A stretch of DNA of 64,000 nt from Aureimonas sp. SK2 (GTDB lineage: Bacteria; Pseudomonadota; Alphaproteobacteria; Rhizobiales; Rhizobiaceae). The stretch covers positions 1 to 64,000 of the forward strand of contig NZ_JAPZDS010000001.1 in NCBI RefSeq assembly GCF_029813115.1, given 5' to 3'. A program made the position numbers and the translations under genes. Shown here one piece after another: positions 1-9,219 of this stretch. Position 1 is the first letter of the stretch; each line of letters starts with the position of its first letter. A model generated the notes under the pieces. The model worked only from the letters and a program-made list of their open reading frames with translations, made no database searches and was not told the origin of the DNA.

Positions 1-110
1 CAGATGGCAACCGCCACGGGCCGTGCCCTAACCGGCGCCGCTAACCTCCTCAGCGGCGCGGTTCGCGACCTGGACCCACCGAGCGGCCGCCTGGGCGAGG
101 TGCGTCGGCA

Positions 111-2003
111 TCAATTCGTGGGCAGGCCCGCGGGCTTGAGGCGGGCCTGCGTGGCCAAACGGATCGGCGCGTTGGGCGCGCCGAGGCCCCGGTAGCCGCG
201 CCGCTCGACGATTTCGATGAAGAAGCCGCCCTCCAACGCGCCGAGATAGATCTGCAAATATTCGCCCGCCTCGTCGCGGTCATAGAGGATGCCGCTTCGG
301 CGCATGGCGTCGAGGACGCCCGGCTCGAGGTCGAACTTGGCGTCGAGGTCGTCGTAGTAGTTCTGTGGGATGGGCAGGAAGGAGACGCCGTTCGCGCCGA
401 GACGCTCGACGGTGGCGAAGATGTCCGCCGTGCGGAAGGCGACGTGCTGGACGCCGGGCCCGACGAACTGCGACACGAAGCGCGAGGACTGGGTGCGGTT
501 CGACTGCGAGCCGTTGAGGACGATGCGGAGGCTGGCGTCCTCGTTCTCCAGAACTTGGCTCAGCACCAGCCCGCCGGGGTCCGGCACCTCGAGCGGCGCC
601 AAGGGTTTCAGGTCGAAGATCGACCGGTAGAACAGGGTCCAGGACAGGATGTCCTCGAAGCGCGCGGTTTGGGCGATGTGGTCGATCGCCTCCAGACCCG
701 CGCCCGCATGGGCGTTCCAGCAGGGCTCAAGGTCGAAATCCACCTCCCACTGCCGGCCGAGCGCGTCGTCCTGCGGCACGAGATAGAGAAGGCTGCCGCC
801 GAGGCCCCGCAGCGCGGGGAGCTCCAGCTCGCCCGGACCGACCGGCTGGCGGAAGGTCGTCGCGATCAAGCCCTCCGCGCGCTTCAGGGCGGCGTCGGCG
901 TCCTGCATGCGCAGGCCGAGCGCGGCGACGTTGGTGCCGTGAACGATATAGGAGGAATGGGCGAACCCCTCCGCGTCGGTGTTGACGACGACGCGCAGGT
1001 CCCCTTGCGCGAAGAGCCGGACATCCTTCGAGCGATGCCGGCCAACGGCGCGAAAGCCGATGGCGGTCAGAAGCTGCGCGAGCGCGACGGCCGAGGCGTT
1101 GTCGGTCGCGAACTCCAGGAAGGAGAGGCCGGCGGTCCTGGCCGGCGGCGGCAGCGGGTTCGGCTCGGACGGTCCCTTGACCGCGCGCCCCTCGGCCTTC
1201 AGCCGATCCATCATGTAAATCAGCGAGCGGCGGCCGTCGACGGCGGTCTGGCGCGCCGAACCCGCGCGGAACTGGTCGTTGAAAATCTCGAGCGAATAGT
1301 AGCCGTCGTAGCCCGTCGCCTCGATCGCGGCCATGAAGTCGGCGACGGGGAGTTCGCCCTGGCCGGGCATGTTGCGGTAGTGCCGGCTCCATGAGAGGAG
1401 GTCGAGGTCGAGCCTCGGCGCATCGGCCATCTGGACGATGAAGATCTTGTCCTTGGGGATCGAGCGGATCGATCCGCTGTCAATCCCGCGCGACAGCGAG
1501 TGGAAGCTGTCGAGGATCAGGCCCACGTGGGTGTGGTCGGCCCGGCGCACGATCTCCCAGGCGTCGCGGTGGTCGTTGACGAAGCGGCCCCAGGCCAGCG
1601 CTTCGTAGCCGATGCGCACCCCGTGCTCGCGCGCGACGTCGCCGAGGGCGCCCAGATCTTCCGCCGCCCGGTCGATGCCACCGAGCGCCAGCGGCGAGAC
1701 GTTGGAGCAGATCAGGATCAGGTCGGTGCCGAGCTCGTTCATCGTCTCGAACTTGCGCCGCGCCCTCTCGAAGGCGCGTGTGCGCTGGGGCTCGGGCAGG
1801 CCCTCGAAGTCGCGGAAGGGCTGAAACAGCGAGATTTCGAGCCCCGCGTCGCGCACCATCTGCCCAACGTCCCGCGGCCCCTGGTCGAAGGCGAGGAAGT
1901 CGTTCTCGAAGATCTCGACCGCGCCGAAGCCCGCTTGTGTGATGGCGGCGAGCTTCTCCGACAGGTCGCCAGAGAGGGAGACGGTGGCGATCGAGGTCTT
2001 CAT
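111..2003 (-). CDS. quiC: QuiC-type 3-dehydroshikimate dehydratase fused to an HPPD-like domain
   Basis: This 630-residue protein should dehydrate 3-dehydroshikimate to protocatechuate. The N-terminal TIM barrel (about 1-275) is of the sugar phosphate isomerase/AP-endonuclease-2 type. It carries E134 (IGYEALAWGR), D165 (LILDSFHSL), Q191 (IFIVQMADAP) and E239 (YYSLEIFND), which fit the metal-binding set known in bacterial QuiC1 proteins. The C-terminal half (about 295-610) resembles 4-hydroxyphenylpyruvate dioxygenase: it keeps His in DHIAQT and VQHVAF and Glu in FFIEIVER. That two-domain layout is typical of QuiC1. It is the last gene of a leftward operon, 41 bases after a shikimate-dehydrogenase-family gene and an ABC importer, which supports a catabolic role. 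A true HPPD is unlikely because of the extra barrel and the context. Confidence 0.88.
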   Translation of the reverse strand: MKTSIATVSLSGDLSEKLAAITQAGFGAVEIFENDFLAFDQGPRDVGQMVRDAGLEISLFQPFRDFEGLPEPQRTRAFERARRKFETMNELGTDLILICSNVSPLALGGIDRAAEDLGALGDVAREHGVRIGYEALAWGRFVNDHRDAWEIVRRADHTHVGLILDSFHSLSRGIDSGSIRSIPKDKIFIVQMADAPRLDLDLLSWSRHYRNMPGQGELPVADFMAAIEATGYDGYYSLEIFNDQFRAGSARQTAVDGRRSLIYMMDRLKAEGRAVKGPSEPNPLPPPARTAGLSFLEFATDNASAVALAQLLTAIGFRAVGRHRSKDVRLFAQGDLRVVVNTDAEGFAHSSYIVHGTNVAALGLRMQDADAALKRAEGLIATTFRQPVGPGELELPALRGLGGSLLYLVPQDDALGRQWEVDFDLEPCWNAHAGAGLEAIDHIAQTARFEDILSWTLFYRSIFDLKPLAPLEVPDPGGLVLSQVLENEDASLRIVLNGSQSNRTQSSRFVSQFVGPGVQHVAFRTADIFATVERLGANGVSFLPIPQNYYDDLDAKFDLEPGVLDAMRRSGILYDRDEAGEYLQIYLGALEGGFFIEIVERRGYRGLGAPNAPIRLATQARLKPAGLPTN

Positions 2004-2044
2004 GGCGAAGGGCTCCGTAAGAAGAGGGGTGCGAAGACGCCGCG

Positions 2045-2878
2045 TCAGTAGCGGATCGCCGCACCCTGTCGGAGTTCATCAACCTCCACGCGCGGATAGC
2101 CGAAGAACTCGAGATAGGCCGGGATCTGCTCGAACAGCATGTCGGTGCCGACCTGATAGCGGCAGCCGCGCTCCGCGACGGCGGCAAGGAACGGCGTGAT
2201 CTCGGCCTTCATCACCACTTCGCCCACAAAGGTGGACGGATCGATCCGCGAGACGTCCATCGGCAGGGGATCGCCGTCCTTCATCCCAAGCGGCGAAGCG
2301 TTGACGACGAGATCGAAGCCGGCGGGATCGTTGCCGGCCGTCTCGACGGCGAGCGTCTCGTAGGCTGCGCGCAAACGCTCGGCCAGCGCGCGCGCGGACG
2401 CCTCGTTCACGTCGTACAGAGCGAGGCGCGCCACGCCGCTCTTGGCCAGCGAGGCCGCGATCGCGGAGCCGACCCCGCCCGAGCCGACGACCAGCGCCGA
2501 GCGACCCTGAAGCTCCACGCCCTTCGCCCGGACGCCGCGCACGAAGCCCTCGCCGTCGAACATGTCGGCCTCGATGGCGCCGTCCTCCCTGAGCCGCAGG
2601 GCGTTCGCGGAACCCGCGATCCGCGCCGTCACGGACACGCGGTCGGCGATGCCGAGGGTCGTGATCTTGTGCGGCATGGTGACGAGCGCGCCATGGATGT
2701 TCGAAAGCCGGAAAAGCGACCGGACGAAGGTCGGGTAGTCCTCCGCCTTGCACCCCATCGGTACCACCACGGCATCGATGCCGCGCTTCTCGAACCACGG
2801 GTTGTAGATCATCGGCGCCTTGAAGGTCGCCGTCGGGTAGCCGAGATGGGCGATCAGTCGCGTATGACCAGTGATCAT
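2045..2878 (-). CDS. Shikimate/quinate dehydrogenase family protein
   Basis: A 277-residue AroE-family NAD(P)-dependent dehydrogenase. The N-terminal substrate domain has the catalytic Lys in VTMPHK (K71), a GSAN motif (N92) where AroE normally has G-A-x-N-T, and DGEGF (Asp108) where AroE has NTD-x-x-GF. A Rossmann segment with VVGSGGVGSAIA follows. The usual N-terminal Ser-x-Ser substrate motif is replaced by TATFKAP, so the substrate may differ from biosynthetic shikimate. It lies between an importer and a QuiC dehydratase, which suggests oxidation of quinate or shikimate for catabolism rather than aromatic biosynthesis. The start is the ATG opening MITGHTRL. A longer open frame upstream only shadows the ATPase gene. 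Confidence 0.85.
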   Translation of the reverse strand: MITGHTRLIAHLGYPTATFKAPMIYNPWFEKRGIDAVVVPMGCKAEDYPTFVRSLFRLSNIHGALVTMPHKITTLGIADRVSVTARIAGSANALRLREDGAIEADMFDGEGFVRGVRAKGVELQGRSALVVGSGGVGSAIAASLAKSGVARLALYDVNEASARALAERLRAAYETLAVETAGNDPAGFDLVVNASPLGMKDGDPLPMDVSRIDPSTFVGEVVMKAEITPFLAAVAERGCRYQVGTDMLFEQIPAYLEFFGYPRVEVDELRQGAAIRY

Positions 2879-2889
2879 GATCGCATGCC

Positions 2890-3639
<750 letters not shown>

Positions 3640-3696
3640 CGGGTCCTCCCGGGCTCGTGCGAACACCCGCAAAGGGCGTTCGCACGAAGGATTTGG

Positions 3697-4518
3697 TTAC
3701 TGGCTGACGGTGAAGCTGACGCCGTCGATCGTCGCCGGCAGGTCGGTCACCGGCACCTGGAGCCACTCGGCATGGGAGGCGTTGTAGCCGTCGCTGCCGA
3801 CGTAGCTCTTCAGGAACTCGTTGAGCGCCGTGTTCCAGTCGCTTTCGCCGAGGCGCGTCGCCACGCCCTGGTAGAGCTGGCCGATCGGGAACTTGTTCTC
3901 GTAGGTGCCGGGCGACGCCTTCTCCAGCCGCTGGATGTAGAACTGGTTGGAGCCGAGCGCCTTCACCTGGCCCGAGAGCAGGGCCTGGATGTTGGCGGCG
4001 TCGTCGTCAAAGCGGTGGATGTCGGCAGAGGGCGCTTCCTTGGTGAGGATCGTGTCCATCGGCGCCGAGCGCGGTACGCCGACGCTCACGCCCGAAAGCG
4101 CGGCGAGATCGGGCAGGGCGGTCGTCTTGGCGGCGGTCACGTAGAGCGTGTTGGCGGCATAGGGGTGGCTGAACTGCACGGATTTCGCGCGCTCGGCCGT
4201 GATGCCGACCGAGGCGATCAGCATGTCCACGCGGCTGGCGGTCAGCGCCGGGATGCGGTTGGCGACGGCGAGCGGCACGAACTCGGCCTCGAGGCCGAGG
4301 CTTTTGGCGAAGGCGCGCCCGACCGTCGCGTCGAACCCTTGCGCCTCGCCCGTCGTCGAGAGGCAGCCCCAGGGGCAGTTGTCGGCCTGGATGCCGATGC
4401 GCACCTTGCCGGCGGCCTTGGCCTCGTCCAGCGTCATGGCGCCGGCGGGCAGGGCGGCCGCGACCAGGGCAAGGGCGGCGATGCCGAGGCCGAGCGTGCG
4501 GGTGAGCGTCTTCGTCAT
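3697..4518 (-). CDS. Periplasmic ABC transporter substrate-binding protein (family 3)
   Basis: A 273-residue solute receptor for the neighbouring permeases. A signal peptide is clear: basic MTKTLTRT, a hydrophobic core, then ALPAGAM with likely cleavage after Ala. The mature part is a bacterial extracellular solute-binding family 3 fold, with VRIGIQADNCPWG, PLAVANRIPALT and RFDDDAANIQALLSGQV. It is clearly paralogous to the protein at 12045-12884, sharing the last two motifs almost exactly. A strong AGGAGGAC site precedes the ATG. The gene lies between permease and ATPase genes. Ligand unknown; context suggests a quinate/shikimate-like acid. Confidence 0.9.
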   Translation of the reverse strand: MTKTLTRTLGLGIAALALVAAALPAGAMTLDEAKAAGKVRIGIQADNCPWGCLSTTGEAQGFDATVGRAFAKSLGLEAEFVPLAVANRIPALTASRVDMLIASVGITAERAKSVQFSHPYAANTLYVTAAKTTALPDLAALSGVSVGVPRSAPMDTILTKEAPSADIHRFDDDAANIQALLSGQVKALGSNQFYIQRLEKASPGTYENKFPIGQLYQGVATRLGESDWNTALNEFLKSYVGSDGYNASHAEWLQVPVTDLPATIDGVSFTVSQ

Positions 4519-4568
4519 TCTATGTCCTCCTCTTTGACATTTTCGACTTCTGGCGAAGGGCAGGCCCT

Positions 4569-5225
4569 TCAGCGGGCCGCCTGCGCGAGGCGGCGTTCCA
4601 TCCGGCTGCCCCAGAGCGACAGGGGCCAGCACATCAGGAAGTACAGGATGCCGACGATCCCGAAGACGAGAAGCGGCTGGAAGGTCTGGTTGGAGACGAT
4701 CTGCCCGGCGCGGGACAACTCGATGAAGCCGACGATGGCGGCGAGCGAAGTGCCCTTCAGGAGCTGAACCAGGAAGCCGATGGTCGCGGGCAGCGACAGG
4801 CGGAAGGCCTGCGGCATGATGATGTCGCGCATCAGGCTCGGATATTTGAGGCCGAGCGCGTGCGCCGCCTCGCTCTGGCCGAGCGGCACCGCCTCGATGG
4901 CCCCGCGCCAGATTTCGCCGAGAAACGCCGAGGCATGGGCGGTGAGGGCGACGGCCACCGCCAGCCACGGGTCGACGTTGAGGCCGAAGAGCGGCAGGCC
5001 GAAGAAGAACACGAAAAGCTGCATCAGGAGCGGCGTTCCCTGGAACACCACGATCCAGGCCTTGGCGGGCCAGCGCAGGAGCCGGTTCTTCGAGACGCGC
5101 GCCAGCGCCACCACGAGGCCGAACAGGATGCCGCCAACGAAGCCGAAGCCGGTCAGGATCAGCGTCCAGCCGAGGCCGCGCAGGAGAAACAGCATTTCCG
5201 GAAGGCCGACGGTACTCGTTCCCAT
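4569..5225 (-). CDS. ABC transporter permease, HisM/GlnP type
   Basis: A 218-residue inner-membrane permease with about five hydrophobic helices. The EAA loop is visible as GAIEAVPLGQSEAAHALGLK, typical of polar amino acid permeases. It pairs with the permease encoded 10 bases upstream to form a heterodimeric channel. It is followed after 50 bases by the binding-protein gene of the same operon. The ATG start opens directly onto a long hydrophobic stretch, as is usual for the family. Confidence 0.92.
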   Translation of the reverse strand: MGTSTVGLPEMLFLLRGLGWTLILTGFGFVGGILFGLVVALARVSKNRLLRWPAKAWIVVFQGTPLLMQLFVFFFGLPLFGLNVDPWLAVAVALTAHASAFLGEIWRGAIEAVPLGQSEAAHALGLKYPSLMRDIIMPQAFRLSLPATIGFLVQLLKGTSLAAIVGFIELSRAGQIVSNQTFQPLLVFGIVGILYFLMCWPLSLWGSRMERRLAQAAR

Positions 5226-5235
5226 GATCCCGGCC

Positions 5236-5904
5236 TCACTTCGTCGGATAGTTGAAGGACAGGCGCGCGATGGCGGCCAGCGCCGTCATCAGGAGCCAGG
5301 ACAGGGCAAGGTAGATGCCCGTAATGGTGAAGTAGACCTCGAAGGAGCGGAACGTGTCGCCGTCGATGCGCTGGGCGACGCTGGTCAGCTCGAATGCCGA
5401 GATCGAGGTCGCGATCGAGGTCATCAGCGTCAGGAGCACGAACTGGCTGGCGAGCGAGGGGAAGATCGCGCGCAGCGCCGGCTTCAGGATGATGAGGCGG
5501 AAGATGTCGGCGCGCGACAGGCCAAGCGCGAAGCCGGCTTCGCTCTGGCCCTTGGGGATGCTCTCGACGCCGCCGCGAATGATTTCGATCGCATAGGCGC
5601 CGCCGTTGAGGCCGAGCGCCAGAATCGCGGTCGTCGTCGGGTCGAGCCTCACGCCGGCGAGCGGCAGCGCGAAGAAGATGAAGAAGATCTGGACGAGGAA
5701 CGGCGTGTTGCGCACCAGTTCCACGAAGGCGATCACCAGCCCCGCGCCAATCCGCGAATGGGACCGGCGCACGGCGACGCCCGCCACGCCGATGATCATG
5801 GCGAGGACCATGCCGCAGAGCGCCAGCCAGAGGGTGCCGAGCGTGCCCCACGCAAGCTCCGGCCAACGCGCCAGGATGACGCCGAAGTCGAGTTGGACGT
5901 TCAA
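5236..5904 (-). CDS. ABC transporter permease, HisQ/GlnP type
   Basis: A 222-residue inner-membrane permease, the first gene of the leftward importer-dehydrogenase-dehydratase operon. The EAA loop reads GGVESIPKGQSEAGFALGLS around residues 107-126. The helix-rich profile and length match the partner permease, so the two probably form the translocation pore. The 149 bases upstream separate it from the divergent LysR gene, which is the likely regulator of the whole operon. Confidence 0.92.
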   Translation of the reverse strand: MNVQLDFGVILARWPELAWGTLGTLWLALCGMVLAMIIGVAGVAVRRSHSRIGAGLVIAFVELVRNTPFLVQIFFIFFALPLAGVRLDPTTTAILALGLNGGAYAIEIIRGGVESIPKGQSEAGFALGLSRADIFRLIILKPALRAIFPSLASQFVLLTLMTSIATSISAFELTSVAQRIDGDTFRSFEVYFTITGIYLALSWLLMTALAAIARLSFNYPTK

Positions 5905-6053
5905 GCCGATCCTCCCATCAAGCCTTCCCCCAAGGTCTCCCGGAAGGCTCTTTCCCTAGCCATCGCAAGCACCCGGCAACAGGTCAAATACCGATTTCGC
6001 GACTTGCGGAACATGATGTTAATCTCGGCCCTGCCGAAGACGGGAGAGCTGAT
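5905..6053. promoter_or_regulatory. Divergent promoter region between the importer operon and the LysR gene
   Basis: This 149-base gap separates divergent genes, the classic layout in which a LysR protein controls its neighbour and itself. It contains an AT-richer patch (about 5985-6020) and a TCGCGA palindrome near 5996. No single convincing T-N11-A LysR box or sigma-70 promoter can be assigned by eye. Confidence 0.45.
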
Positions 6054-6974
6054 GTGACCAAGGCCCTGACGCTGCGCCAGATCGAGGTGATCCGCGCGGT
6101 CATGGTCGCGGGCTCCATCCAGGGCGCGGCCAAGCTGATGGGCGTTTCGGCGCCCGGCGTCAGCCGCCTCCTGAAATACACGGAGGACACGGTCGGCATC
6201 CGCCTCTTCGAGCGAAAGGGGGGGGTGTTCCTGCCGGCGTCCGAGGCGCGGATGATCTTCTCCGTCGTGGAGCAGGTGCACCGGGAGATCGGCAACCTCA
6301 ACGAGGCCGTGGCGCTGCTGCGCCGGGGCGATAGCTCGGTCCTCAGCTTCGCCTCCGCGCCGTCCATCGCGCAGTTCATCGCCGCACGCGTGATCCGGTC
6401 GCTGCGGCAGAGCTTCCCGCATCTTGGTATCGACCTGAACGTGTTGAAGATCGAGGAGACGGCCGACTACCTGCTTCTGGAGCGGGGCGAGTTCGTCGTC
6501 ATGAGCTCGCCCAGCACCAATCCGGCGCTCGTCTCGCGCCCGCTCGCTCAAGGGCGCCTCGTCGTGATCGTCCCGGAAGGTCATGAGCTCGCGGAGAGAG
6601 ACGCGATCTCCATCCACGAACTGGCACGCGAGGCGGTGATCGGAGTCGATCCCCAGGATCCCTACGGCGCGGTCCTCGCGCGGCCCTTCATCGACGCGGG
6701 ACTGACCCCGCACTATTCGATGCGCGGCCGCTTCGCCCAGACCGTCGTGTCTTTGGTGCGCCACGGCCTCGGCGTCGCATTGATCGACGAGTTCTCCGTG
6801 GCGGAGGTCTACATGCCGGGCCTCGTGCAACGTCCGCTCGTTGAGCCGAGCAGCGTCGTCCCCTACGTCCTGATGAAGCGGGGGCGCGTCCTGTCGAGCT
6901 TCGCCGAGGATGCGATCGAACGCTTCCAGGCCGAACTCGTGCGCGCTTCGGGCGCTGGAGCGGGCGCGGCCTGA
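6054..6974 (+). CDS. LysR family transcriptional regulator
   Basis: A 306-residue LysR-type regulator. The winged helix-turn-helix occupies about 5-64 (LTLRQIEVIRAVMVAGSIQG, then VSRLLKYTE), with a linker helix and a two-lobed effector-binding domain (about 92-295) of the family 3 binding-protein fold. It is transcribed away from the importer operon, which implies control by a pathway intermediate such as a hydroaromatic acid; that effector is inferred from position. It converges on the orphan binding-protein-like gene, with only 5 bases between stop codons. Confidence 0.92.
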   Translation: MTKALTLRQIEVIRAVMVAGSIQGAAKLMGVSAPGVSRLLKYTEDTVGIRLFERKGGVFLPASEARMIFSVVEQVHREIGNLNEAVALLRRGDSSVLSFASAPSIAQFIAARVIRSLRQSFPHLGIDLNVLKIEETADYLLLERGEFVVMSSPSTNPALVSRPLAQGRLVVIVPEGHELAERDAISIHELAREAVIGVDPQDPYGAVLARPFIDAGLTPHYSMRGRFAQTVVSLVRHGLGVALIDEFSVAEVYMPGLVQRPLVEPSSVVPYVLMKRGRVLSSFAEDAIERFQAELVRASGAGAGAA

Positions 6975-6979
6975 AGACA

Positions 6980-7657
6980 TCACGCGGCGGCGGGTGCGCC
7001 GGGTGCGCCGAACCAGGATTCGAGAGCGGCCTGCGCGTGTGGCTTCCCGAGGGTAAGGGCGAGCGCCTGGGGAATGCGCAGGAAGTCGTCCGCCATGAGG
7101 CGCACCTCCGGATTCTCCAGCGTCAAGTGCTGCAGGGTCGAGCGGATGCCGGCCACGGCGTCGCAGCCGCCCGTCAGCACGGCGGCGCGCGCGTCCTTCG
7201 GGTTGTCGAAGGCGACGAGTTCGGCGTGGGCGAAGCTCTGTTCGAGATGGGCGGTGTAGGCGGCGCCCCGCACCACCGCGATCCGTAGGCCTTGCGCGTC
7301 CGCGTCCCGGCAAGTCGAGAGGGGCGAGCGCCCAAGCGTTGCGAGCGTTGCGTCGACGGTGGTGAAGGCGGGCAGGAAATGCAGGCGGTCGCGGCGCGAC
7401 GGCTCTACGGCCAGGACCGCCGCGTCCCATGCGGCTATGTCCTTAAGGATCGCCCCGCCCGATGCGAAGGGAACGATTTCGACGGGAATGCCCCAGTCGG
7501 CGGCGAGCCGCCGCGACAGGTCGATCGCCTTGCCCTCGAAGACGCCGGGGCTCGTCTCCGTCGCCATTTCGGCATTGGCGACGTTCACCGCCAGCCGGAG
7601 CCTGCCCGTCGGCACCAGCTCGCGCCGGGCCGCCTCGGAGAGGGGGCCTGCGCTCAC
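6980..7657 (-). CDS. Substrate-binding-protein-like domain without a signal peptide
   Basis: A 225-residue protein resembling family 3 solute-binding proteins: [14 protein letters not shown] at about 17-30, [19 protein letters not shown] at about 42-60, and later [16 protein letters not shown]. It begins [14 protein letters not shown] with no hydrophobic export signal, so it should stay in the cytoplasm. Its GTG start overlaps the TGA of the HpaI-type aldolase (GTGA), indicating translational coupling within the ring-cleavage operon. It could be an intracellular ligand sensor, a cyclohexadienyl-dehydratase-like enzyme, or a former transporter receptor. None of these can be proved from sequence; a real function is suggested by the intact frame and coupling. 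Confidence 0.75.
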   Translation of the reverse strand: MSAGPLSEAARRELVPTGRLRLAVNVANAEMATETSPGVFEGKAIDLSRRLAADWGIPVEIVPFASGGAILKDIAAWDAAVLAVEPSRRDRLHFLPAFTTVDATLATLGRSPLSTCRDADAQGLRIAVVRGAAYTAHLEQSFAHAELVAFDNPKDARAAVLTGGCDAVAGIRSTLQHLTLENPEVRLMADDFLRIPQALALTLGKPHAQAALESWFGAPGAPAAA

Positions 7658-8427
7658 GCCGCGAACTCGCGCGCGAGAGCCTCGGTCTGGCGGGCGAGGA
7701 TGCCGATATCGACGCCCACCGCCGTGAAAGTCGTGCCGAGTTCGATGCAGCGCCTGGCGAAGGCCTTGTCGGGGGTGAGGATGCCGGCCGGCTTGCCCGC
7801 AGCCCGGATGCGCGCGATCGCGTCCTCCACGGCGGCGACCACCTCTGGATGGCCCGCCTGCCCGACATGGCCGAGGCTGGCGGCCAGATCCGCCGGGCCG
7901 ACGAAGACGCCGTCGACGCCCTCGACGGCGGCGATCTCCTCCAGCCGCTCCAAGGCCTCTCGCGTCTCGACCTGAACGAGGAGGCAGAGCTCGCCCTCGA
8001 CGTCTCGCGCATAGTCCGCCACGCGCCCGAAGCGGGTGGCACGCGTCAGCGCCGAGACGCCCCGGATGCCGCGCGGCGGATAGCGCATCGCCTCCACCGC
8101 CGCCCGCGCCTCGCCCGCCGTATGGACATAGGGGATCAGAAGCGTCTGCGCCCCGATGTCGAGGAAGCGCTTGATCAGAACGGGATCGTTCACCGCCGGC
8201 CGCACCACGGGCGACACGGCGTAGGCGCTGAGCGCCTGAAGCTGCGGCAGGACGGTGAGGACGTCGCCTGGCGAGTGCTCGGTGTCGAGCAGGATCCAGT
8301 CGAAGCCGGAGCCCGCCAGCGCCTCCGTGACGAAGGCGTCGGGGATGGCCGACCAGAGGCCGATCTGCGACCGGCCCGCCTTCAGCCCGGCCTTGAAACC
8401 GTTGCGGGGCAGGGGGAAGGCCGTCAT
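7654..8427 (-). CDS. hpaI: HpcH/HpaI family aldolase (4-hydroxy-2-oxoheptanedioate aldolase type)
   Basis: A 257-residue class II pyruvate aldolase. The family would split a 4-hydroxy-2-oxo acid into pyruvate and an aldehyde. Visible motifs are [10 protein letters not shown] with the catalytic His51, GIRGVS, the metal-binding Glu in [12 protein letters not shown], and the metal Asp in [11 protein letters not shown]. It overlaps the upstream hydratase gene by 4 bases (ATGA) and the downstream binding-protein-like gene by 4 bases, so all three should be made from one message. The exact substrate is uncertain: HpaI works on the homoprotocatechuate path, but an intradiol dioxygenase leads this operon. 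Confidence 0.88.
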   Translation of the reverse strand: MTAFPLPRNGFKAGLKAGRSQIGLWSAIPDAFVTEALAGSGFDWILLDTEHSPGDVLTVLPQLQALSAYAVSPVVRPAVNDPVLIKRFLDIGAQTLLIPYVHTAGEARAAVEAMRYPPRGIRGVSALTRATRFGRVADYARDVEGELCLLVQVETREALERLEEIAAVEGVDGVFVGPADLAASLGHVGQAGHPEVVAAVEDAIARIRAAGKPAGILTPDKAFARRCIELGTTFTAVGVDIGILARQTEALAREFAA

Positions 8428-9206
8428 GTGAAGGACACGCCGATCGCGCCGCAGGGGCCGTAGTCGGCATGGATCACGTCGCCGGGCGCGATGTCCACCG
8501 GCCGCGTGAACGAGCCGCCGAGGACGATCTGGCCCTTCTTCAGGCCCGCGCCGACGGCCGCCAGCTTGTTGACGAGCCAGGCGATGCCCGCCGCCGGATG
8601 GCCCATGATGGCGGCCGAGACGCCCGATTCCTCGATGATCCCGTTCTTCGACAGGGTCGCGCCGATCCAGCGCACGTCCACGTCGAAGGGGCGGAACACG
8701 CGGCCGCCGACCACGATCGCGCCAAAGGCGGCGTTGTCGGCGATCGTGTCGGTGATGGCGCGCGGCACTTCCGTGCGATAATCGATGATCTCCAGCGCCG
8801 GCACGACATATTCCGTTGCGCGCATCACGTCGTGGATGCGCGTGCCGGGGCCTTGAAGCTCCTCGCCCATGACGAAGGCGAGCTCGACCTCGAGACGCGG
8901 CTTGATGAAGCGGGTTGCCGGGATCTGCGCGCCGTCGTTGAAGAGCGCGTCGTCGAGAATGCGCCCGTAGTCGGGCTCGGTCATCTTGGAGGCCATCTGC
9001 ATGGCGCGGGAGGTCAGGCCGATCTTGTGGCCGGCCAGCCGCGCGCCGCGCGCGATGCGCTCGTCGGCCCAGAGGTCCTGGATGCGATAGGCGTCCTCGA
9101 TCTCCATGTCCGGATAGGTGCGGCTCAGCTGCACCACGGGGACGCGGGTCTCCTCGGCACGCAGGATGGAGGCGGCGGCCTCGCGGCGTTGGTCGTCGGT
9201 CAGCAT
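8424..9206 (-). CDS. hpaH: 2-oxo-hept-3-ene-1,7-dioate hydratase family protein (HpaH type)
   Basis: A 260-residue member of the fumarylacetoacetase/2-keto-4-pentenoate hydratase superfamily. It begins [24 protein letters not shown] and contains [25 protein letters not shown] (metal-binding Glu residues) and [14 protein letters not shown], all typical of HpaH. The reaction would be hydration of a 2-oxo-enoate to the 4-hydroxy-2-oxo acid that the coupled HpaI-type aldolase cleaves. It sits 13 bases after the dioxygenase gene. MhpD- or XylJ-like hydratases are alternatives of the same fold. Confidence 0.85.
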   Translation of the reverse strand: MLTDDQRREAAASILRAEETRVPVVQLSRTYPDMEIEDAYRIQDLWADERIARGARLAGHKIGLTSRAMQMASKMTEPDYGRILDDALFNDGAQIPATRFIKPRLEVELAFVMGEELQGPGTRIHDVMRATEYVVPALEIIDYRTEVPRAITDTIADNAAFGAIVVGGRVFRPFDVDVRWIGATLSKNGIIEESGVSAAIMGHPAAGIAWLVNKLAAVGAGLKKGQIVLGGSFTRPVDIAPGDVIHADYGPCGAIGVSFT

Positions 9207-9219
9207 CGTCCAGGGCTCC

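Noticed and set aside
1-110. Short minus-strand frame (MPTHLAQAAARWVQ...) whose ATG overlaps the quiC stop
   Set aside because: It ends after 27 codons, has no recognisable domain, and the window edge prevents judging it.
111-2003. Calling the first gene simply 4-hydroxyphenylpyruvate dioxygenase
   Set aside because: The N-terminal barrel has the QuiC metal residues and the operon is hydroaromatic; the HPPD-like part is the known C-terminal half of QuiC1.
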